Source of the DNA: CAZPHU01 sp964586285
GTDB taxonomy: Bacteria > Fibrobacterota > Chitinivibrionia > Chitinivibrionales > CAYFVL01
Direction of reading: 5' to 3'
Length of the DNA stretch: 18,903 nucleotides
NCBI GenBank assembly: GCA_964586285.1
Contig: CAZPHU010000076.1
Span: 1 to 18,903, forward strand
Position numbers and translations under genes: made by a program
Shown: positions 14,559 to 18,903 of the stretch, one piece after another
How positions within the stretch are numbered: the stretch's first letter is position 1
Layout of the letters: every line of letters starts with the position of its first letter
Notes under the pieces: model-generated
What the model was told of the DNA's origin: nothing
What the model saw: the letters and a program-made list of their open reading frames with translations, nothing else
The model's database searches: none

Positions 14559-17081
14559 TTATCCGTTTAGTTCGAAAATCCTTTTGCGTAACAAAGAGAT
14601 ATGTGAGGGTGGGACGCTGAATTCGCTAAGTCCCGCTTCAAGGAGTTGTTGGGTATAGGCTGAATCCGCCGCCATTTCACCGCAAACCATACACGATTTC
14701 CCGGCTTCCCGGGCCTGTTTTACTATATCTGCAACTACTTTTACAATCAGCCTGGTGCCTGCTTCATAGTAGTCGGTTACACTCATCTTTTCACGATCGG
14801 CGGCAATCGAGTATTGAATCAAATCATTCGTGCCTATGCTGAGAAAATCGGATTGCTTCAGTATGTCTTTTAGATCAAGCACTGCCGCGGGTGTTTCTAT
14901 CATGGCTCCGACTGGAATGTGTTCAGCAAGTGCTGTTCGGGCCTCAAGCAGGTCCTTTCTTTCCTCTTCAATCGCTTCGCGAATAAATGTCACATCATCG
15001 GCAAGTGAGGTCATCGGTATGAGTATGCGCAGATTATACCTGGCGCTTAATCGCAAAAAGGCACGTATCTGCGAACGCAGCAGCCCGGGGAAGCGTCTTA
15101 GGATACGTATTCCTCTCAAGCCCAGCTGAGGGTTGCGCTCCTCTCCAACGTTCAGGTAGGGTAGAGTCTTATCACCGCCTATATCCAGCAGACGAATCGT
15201 AATCTCCTGGTCCCCAAGAGGTTGCATAATATGTTCGAGTTGCTGAATCAGACTGTCTTCGGTAGGAAGCACCTTTTGCATCATGAAAAGGGTCTCTATC
15301 CGAAATAGCCCCACTCCGTCGCAGTTTGACCTGGATGCAAGTTCTGCTTCACTGTGAACGGAGATGTTGGCCGCAACACGTATTTTCCGGCCGCGGTACA
15401 CTAATTCTTTTCTTTTTCCCTTTTGAGATCTTTGCTGCCGTGCGGCTTCTTTATCCCGCTGGATTTGAGCGGCACGCTTTTTTTCTTCATCCTGGGGGTA
15501 AAGGATTACTTTCCCATTTGTGCCGTCTACGATTATTTCGCGGTCTGAGGGCAAATCCGCGAATGTATGCAGAGGTACTTCCGAAACATAAGGCAGTGCC
15601 AGTGCTCGGGCCAACATCGCCGAGTGACTGCTTTTGCTTCCTTCTTCGGTTACAAAGGCCCGTACATTGCGCGTGTTGAGTGTGATCGTGTCGGATGGAA
15701 GCAGGCGTTTAGTCAAAACAATCGCTCCCGGTGGAACTTCGGAGAGATTGGATCGTCCGGTACCGGTCAGCTCAATCATCAACCGTCGCTCGATATCGGC
15801 AATGTCCGACGACTTCTGCCGAATTATTTCATTTTCGTTATGCAGGAATTGCTGAGACATTTTGCGGAATGTATCCCTGACCACATGCTCTGCATTGATC
15901 ATCTTATCCTTTAACTGACGTTCGATTTCATATCTAAGATAAGGATCATCCAGAATTGTTATCTGTGCATTGAATATTGCAGTCTGTTCGGGAGAAAGAG
16001 TCGATGAGAGGTTTTCACGCATTTCGTTTATATCATTTTTGACCCGATCTATTGCCGTCTCCACCCTCTGCATTTCGGTTTTGAGTTCATCCGAGGAAAG
16101 GTCGCGAAGTTCAAAATCTCTTGTCATGATATCCTGGTATAAAAAGATCTTTCCTACCGCAAGACCTCCGACAATCGGACGGGCGGAGATCTCTCTTCGT
16201 ATCTCCCGGGATTCATCATTTTCGTCTGGTTTTTGCATGCCCCGGGACTGAGTCGGGGAATTTTGCAATTCCTCTTCGGCTTTCCTGATCAGAGCACTGC
16301 TGTCTTGGGTAACCGGGATTTGGGCGGTAGCCGTACCCGATCTGATTATCAAATTTCCCGCTACCGTATGCCCGATCTCCTGCAGCAGAGATTCGCGTAA
16401 ACGAGCAGCAATTTTGCCGACCATATCCTGGTTAACACCGGGAAGAATAACCATGAAACGGTCGCGGCCGTAGTGAAACACCGTATCGGTTGAGTGAACG
16501 CTTCTCGAGAGTCTGTCCTTTGTAGCCCTCATTATCTGGTTTTCGGTTCCGTAGCCGTAACTGGAATGAATGTCTCCAAGATGCGAAACATCCAGGAGCA
16601 CGATTGAAACCGGGGTGTTTTCTTCTTTGCCTTTTTTAAGCTCCTTATCCAAAGTGGGGATAAGATTTTCACGAGTCTGAATTTTTGGATTTCCCAGCGA
16701 TTCTATGGCCTTTACCATATGTCTGCCGAACATCGTCTGAGCCGATGCGGCCTCCAGGTCAGCTTCACCCGTGCTTTCAACCCAATCCAATGCGGCAACA
16801 TTTAGCGACACCGGTCGTTTCAATTGTACCGACAACTGGTTTCGATGGGAAATTATGGCTTGGAAAATCTTCTTGGATTGGGCATGATTCTGCGGGATCG
16901 TACGTGTGAGAAGGTAAATGGCTTGTGAATATATCGCATCTCCCGATTGATGGATAATTTGCTGAATACGCCTGTTCTCCTCATCGCTTCCTTCCCGAAT
17001 CCCCGCAAGTACATCGAGAAGTCCCCGGGCGAGAGTAGCTGGTTGAGAATAATCGCTATGATAATTTCCTGATTTTGACAT
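14559..17081 (-). CDS. ptsP: PEP-protein phosphotransferase (enzyme I) fused to a degenerate GGDEF domain
   Basis: The 840-aa product transfers phosphate from phosphoenolpyruvate to its own His and then to an HPr-type protein. The enzyme I part (about 299-840) is complete: phosphohistidine loop SKSSHSAMLAR (H486), GVGLFRIETLFM (R594), LLDIGGDK (631-638), metal ligands in MIETPAA (E729) and GTNDLIQYS (D753), and catalytic Cys in CGEMA (C800). Instead of the GAF domain of PtsP, it has an all-helical N-terminus (about 1-120) and a GGDEF-type domain (about 135-275). That domain's signature has become GRDRF (205-209), so cyclase activity is unlikely; a nucleotide-sensing or structural role is inference. 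A linker of about 30 charged residues (530-560) splits the swivelling and PEP-binding domains. No HPr or sugar permease gene is in the window, suggesting a regulatory system. The SD is weak. The symbol follows the nearest family usage. Confidence 0.93.
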   Translation of the reverse strand: MSKSGNYHSDYSQPATLARGLLDVLAGIREGSDEENRRIQQIIHQSGDAIYSQAIYLLTRTIPQNHAQSKKIFQAIISHRNQLSVQLKRPVSLNVAALDWVESTGEADLEAASAQTMFGRHMVKAIESLGNPKIQTRENLIPTLDKELKKGKEENTPVSIVLLDVSHLGDIHSSYGYGTENQIMRATKDRLSRSVHSTDTVFHYGRDRFMVILPGVNQDMVGKIAARLRESLLQEIGHTVAGNLIIRSGTATAQIPVTQDSSALIRKAEEELQNSPTQSRGMQKPDENDESREIRREISARPIVGGLAVGKIFLYQDIMTRDFELRDLSSDELKTEMQRVETAIDRVKNDINEMRENLSSTLSPEQTAIFNAQITILDDPYLRYEIERQLKDKMINAEHVVRDTFRKMSQQFLHNENEIIRQKSSDIADIERRLMIELTGTGRSNLSEVPPGAIVLTKRLLPSDTITLNTRNVRAFVTEEGSKSSHSAMLARALALPYVSEVPLHTFADLPSDREIIVDGTNGKVILYPQDEEKKRAAQIQRDKEAARQQRSQKGKRKELVYRGRKIRVAANISVHSEAELASRSNCDGVGLFRIETLFMMQKVLPTEDSLIQQLEHIMQPLGDQEITIRLLDIGGDKTLPYLNVGEERNPQLGLRGIRILRRFPGLLRSQIRAFLRLSARYNLRILIPMTSLADDVTFIREAIEEERKDLLEARTALAEHIPVGAMIETPAAVLDLKDILKQSDFLSIGTNDLIQYSIAADREKMSVTDYYEAGTRLIVKVVADIVKQAREAGKSCMVCGEMAADSAYTQQLLEAGLSEFSVPPSHISLLRKRIFELNG

Positions 17082-17119
17082 ACTGCTCAGTTGGTAAATG
17101 AATCTTTCTGTTGTAAGTA

Positions 17120-17149
17120 AATATAGAACATGTTTGCAGGTTTTGTTAA
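17120..17149 (-). promoter_or_regulatory. Candidate promoter of the enzyme I fusion
   Basis: On the minus strand TTAACA (17149-17144) and TATATT (17125-17120) are separated by 18 bases, about 40 bases upstream of the ATG. It lies in the 248-base divergent gap. An isolated TATAAT (17206-17211) faces the other gene but has no convincing -35 partner. Confidence 0.35.
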
Positions 17150-17329
17150 TATCTTACCTTTCCGGCTGCAAGGCATGAGCAAGGCCGCCGGTACAAGATG
17201 TCCTTTATAATTGAATAAAATATTTTGGGAAATGAACAAATCGTCCATCTGAAGCTTGGCCGGCATGTGTGTTGCTTAGACTCAATGGCTTAAATCGAAA
17301 GAACCGCATCTTCTGTCGGGGAGAGGATT

Positions 17330-18730
17330 ATGGAGAAAGTTTTTCAATCTTTGAATCATTTTTCTCATCGTGAGTTATTCCGTTTCGGATTACAGCTGCT
17401 GGATGAATACGATCTGTTCGGCTCCAGTTACAAAAAAAAGCTTGCTCAGAGGGTAAGATCCGAAATATACCAGTATGGTTCGCTGATTGAGAAAATTAAT
17501 GAAAAAAGTATAGGTTTGCTTCTCGACGATTTTGAAGGCAGGCGGTATGAAATATGGGAGCAGATAATTTCTTTTCTGGACAAACAACTGCAGGTTCAGA
17601 TAAGTCCCTTCGATAAAGATTGGGATCTGACCACACCCGAAAAGCAGATCCTGAAACATATACCTTCTTATAAGGCAGCTCACTTCATTCTTTATGATCT
17701 TTGTGCCGATTACACCCATTACAGCCGTAAAGTCTACGGATACATATACAGCAGGGATGAAATGGATAAGCTTCTTGGCGCCATGCAAACCGTGAGGGCT
17801 TTGCATGCCGTGGAATTGCTGGGCCTTGAGGAAAAGATCAGGGAGTATCAGCGGGTGCAGTTCACATTCGAGCGCTGTATCGATCGATATGAGGATTTAA
17901 AAGAAATTTTCCAAAAGCTAAGCCTCATACGCGTAAGGGTATGCTTGGGCCTTGTGCTTATCCTGCATAAGATTCCGCGCTTTGTTCGCAAGTTCCCCCC
18001 TCCCGCCGAGGTAACGGTAAAAGAGGTTTCGCCTTTACTGGTAAGCAGGCCGGAGTTGGTGTGTGATGCGCAGCGGTTGTCTTTCAATGATTTTTCTCAC
18101 CAGAATCTCCTGATCCTCTCTCAGAGGATGCTCGAGGCGCGCGAGCAGCAGATTGAAGATGGATTGGCCGATTTTCCTCTTGCGGCGGAACTGGAGAGGC
18201 AGGTCGTTTTATACAAGATGTTTTTAGATACTGTATCGGCAGATGAGCTGGGGCCAAGTTTCGATCAGATGGAAGGGAGACGGTACAGATCGTTTGAGTT
18301 GCTGATAAGTACTGTTGAGCGCTTCATGCACGGAGATGCCGATTGGAGTGACAGGCAGTGGATCAAGCATGGCGCTTCACCCGAATATGAGGCTGCGGAA
18401 TATCTGCTATACGATACATGCCTCGACTATAACCACGATTTTAGCCCCGAAGCCTGCGGGCATCTATGCCAATCCGATCTCATGGATGATCTGATCGAAT
18501 CCTGGTCGGATTTCGAAGCGCAGCTGGCTCTTAAGAGGCTGGAATGTTTGCATCTTTACATTCAATATCGGGAATGCTCGCAGAGGTGTCAAAGTATTGC
18601 CTGGCGAATAGAGCGCAAGACAAACTCAGGCATAATCCGGAGATTAGGCAAAAAGAGGTATGAAATTTCGCTGCTGTTGTCGAAAGCGGCTCGTCATCTG
18701 GGAGCAAATTCTCTTAATTCGGCGACATAA
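17330..18730 (+). CDS. Unrecognised 466-aa protein with an internal domain duplication
   Basis: I know no family for this. The ATG has a strong GGGGAGAGG site (17318-17326). The protein is largely helical and consists of two copies of one unit, about 12-190 and 256-425. Corresponding motifs are FEGRRYEIWEQII (68-80) and MEGRRYRSFELLI (314-326), then PSYKAAHFILYDLCADYTH (112-130) and PEYEAAEYLLYDTCLDYNH (351-369). The conserved YDxCxDYxH signature looks like a possible active or metal-binding site. Between the copies, residues about 199-216 (LIRVRVCLGLVLILHKIP) are hydrophobic and could be an amphipathic or membrane-touching helix. There is no signal peptide. It is divergent from the enzyme I fusion and may be functionally linked to it; this is only positional inference. 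Confidence 0.85.
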   Translation: MEKVFQSLNHFSHRELFRFGLQLLDEYDLFGSSYKKKLAQRVRSEIYQYGSLIEKINEKSIGLLLDDFEGRRYEIWEQIISFLDKQLQVQISPFDKDWDLTTPEKQILKHIPSYKAAHFILYDLCADYTHYSRKVYGYIYSRDEMDKLLGAMQTVRALHAVELLGLEEKIREYQRVQFTFERCIDRYEDLKEIFQKLSLIRVRVCLGLVLILHKIPRFVRKFPPPAEVTVKEVSPLLVSRPELVCDAQRLSFNDFSHQNLLILSQRMLEAREQQIEDGLADFPLAAELERQVVLYKMFLDTVSADELGPSFDQMEGRRYRSFELLISTVERFMHGDADWSDRQWIKHGASPEYEAAEYLLYDTCLDYNHDFSPEACGHLCQSDLMDDLIESWSDFEAQLALKRLECLHLYIQYRECSQRCQSIAWRIERKTNSGIIRRLGKKRYEISLLLSKAARHLGANSLNSAT

Positions 18731-18766
18731 AGATATATACTGTAAAAAGGAAACGGGAGAGAGCAA

Positions 18767-18847
18767 TTGAAGGCGTTTACCGAAAAAATGAGTATAAAAG
18801 AGAAGAGAGCCGACAAAGTCGACTCTCCTCCTCAGGCTTGCGCCTGA
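18767..18847 (+). CDS. Possible 26-aa ORF with TTG start
   Basis: A TTG at 18767 is preceded by GGGAGAG (18756-18762) and opens a frame of 26 codons ending TGA at 18845-18847, starting 36 bases after the 466-aa gene. The peptide is lysine-rich (begins MKAFTEKMSIKEK). It overlaps the hairpin assigned as a minus-strand terminator, which weakens the case. Kept only because the ribosome site is good. Confidence 0.15.
   Translation: MKAFTEKMSIKEKRADKVDSPPQACA
18805..18827 (-). terminator. Probable terminator for a minus-strand gene beyond the right edge
   Basis: Arms 18805-18814 and 18818-18827 form a 10-bp stem around a 3-base loop. On the minus strand the single odd pair becomes U-G, and the stem is followed by a U-rich run (UUCUCUUUUAU). 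On the + strand that pair is a mismatch and no U-tract follows, so the direction is minus. A further short hairpin (18832-18847, TCAGGC/GCCTGA) lies immediately upstream in the same transcript. Confidence 0.55.
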
Positions 18848-18903
18848 TACCCCATCATCATTCACATACCACTTCTAATGGCAACACATTACTCAGTAAA
18901 CTA

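Noticed and set aside
14100..14560. Possibility of RNase P RNA, tmRNA, SRP RNA or 6S RNA in the inverted-repeat region.
   Set aside because: I looked for their conserved cores on both strands and found none.
18644..18865. 73-aa minus-strand frame at the right edge.
   Set aside because: Mostly antisense to the 466-aa gene and running through the terminator hairpin. No SD or family features.
1..18903. CRISPR arrays, insertion sequences, tRNA genes, phage genes, restriction or toxin-antitoxin modules.
   Set aside because: No regularly spaced direct repeats, transposase motifs, tRNA-like cloverleafs or relevant protein motifs were seen.

Overview
This window is part of a bacterial chromosome from a flagellated, diderm, moderately GC-rich organism. 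Its left third is a contiguous flagellar basal-body/export operon. A large secreted protein with a C-terminal domain of the FlgD-Ig/type IX secretion sorting kind points towards the FCB superphylum, for instance a flagellated relative of Fibrobacterota. That placement is inference from protein style only. I see no rRNA, tRNA, insertion sequence, prophage or CRISPR array.

Region 1 (1-7062, + strand): 3' end of flgB, then flgC, an 87-aa unrecognised gene, fliE, fliF, fliG, fliH, fliI and fliJ. Together they encode proximal rod (FlgB, FlgC), rod-MS ring junction (FliE), MS ring (FliF), rotor switch (FliG) and the export ATPase complex (FliH, FliI, FliJ). Most genes are tightly packed. Three gaps are longer: before fliE, before fliF and before fliG. 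The gaps before fliE and fliG hold sigma70-like promoter candidates next to inverted repeats, so the operon may have internal promoters.

Region 2 (6998-11932, +): a 1644-aa secreted multidomain protein whose start lies inside fliJ. It has a signal peptide, seven propeller-like repeats, Ig-like sandwiches, four tandem Big_5-like repeats and a sorting-type C-terminal domain. Because it overlaps fliJ it is probably co-transcribed and translationally coupled to the flagellar genes. The usual downstream genes (fliK, flgD, flgE) are absent here.

Region 3 (11933-13583): a small phospholipase D-fold protein with one HKD motif and a Cys cluster (+), possibly preceded by a 12-codon leader peptide. It overlaps tail-to-tail with a CgeB-type glycosyltransferase (-).

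Region 4 (13584-17081, - strand): an enzyme I-type phosphotransferase fused to a degenerate GGDEF domain, then a doubtful 122-aa secreted ORF in a stretch rich in inverted repeats, then a 71-aa stand-alone ferredoxin-like (Lrp/AsnC RAM-like) protein with its own promoter candidate and a very clear intrinsic terminator.

Region 5 (17082-18903): a 466-aa protein of unknown family built from two copies of one domain, transcribed divergently from the enzyme I fusion. A terminator for a minus-strand gene beyond the right edge follows.

The most unusual items are the degenerate GGDEF-enzyme I fusion, the duplicated 466-aa protein beside it, the giant secreted protein coupled to fliJ, and the 87-aa protein between flgC and fliE.
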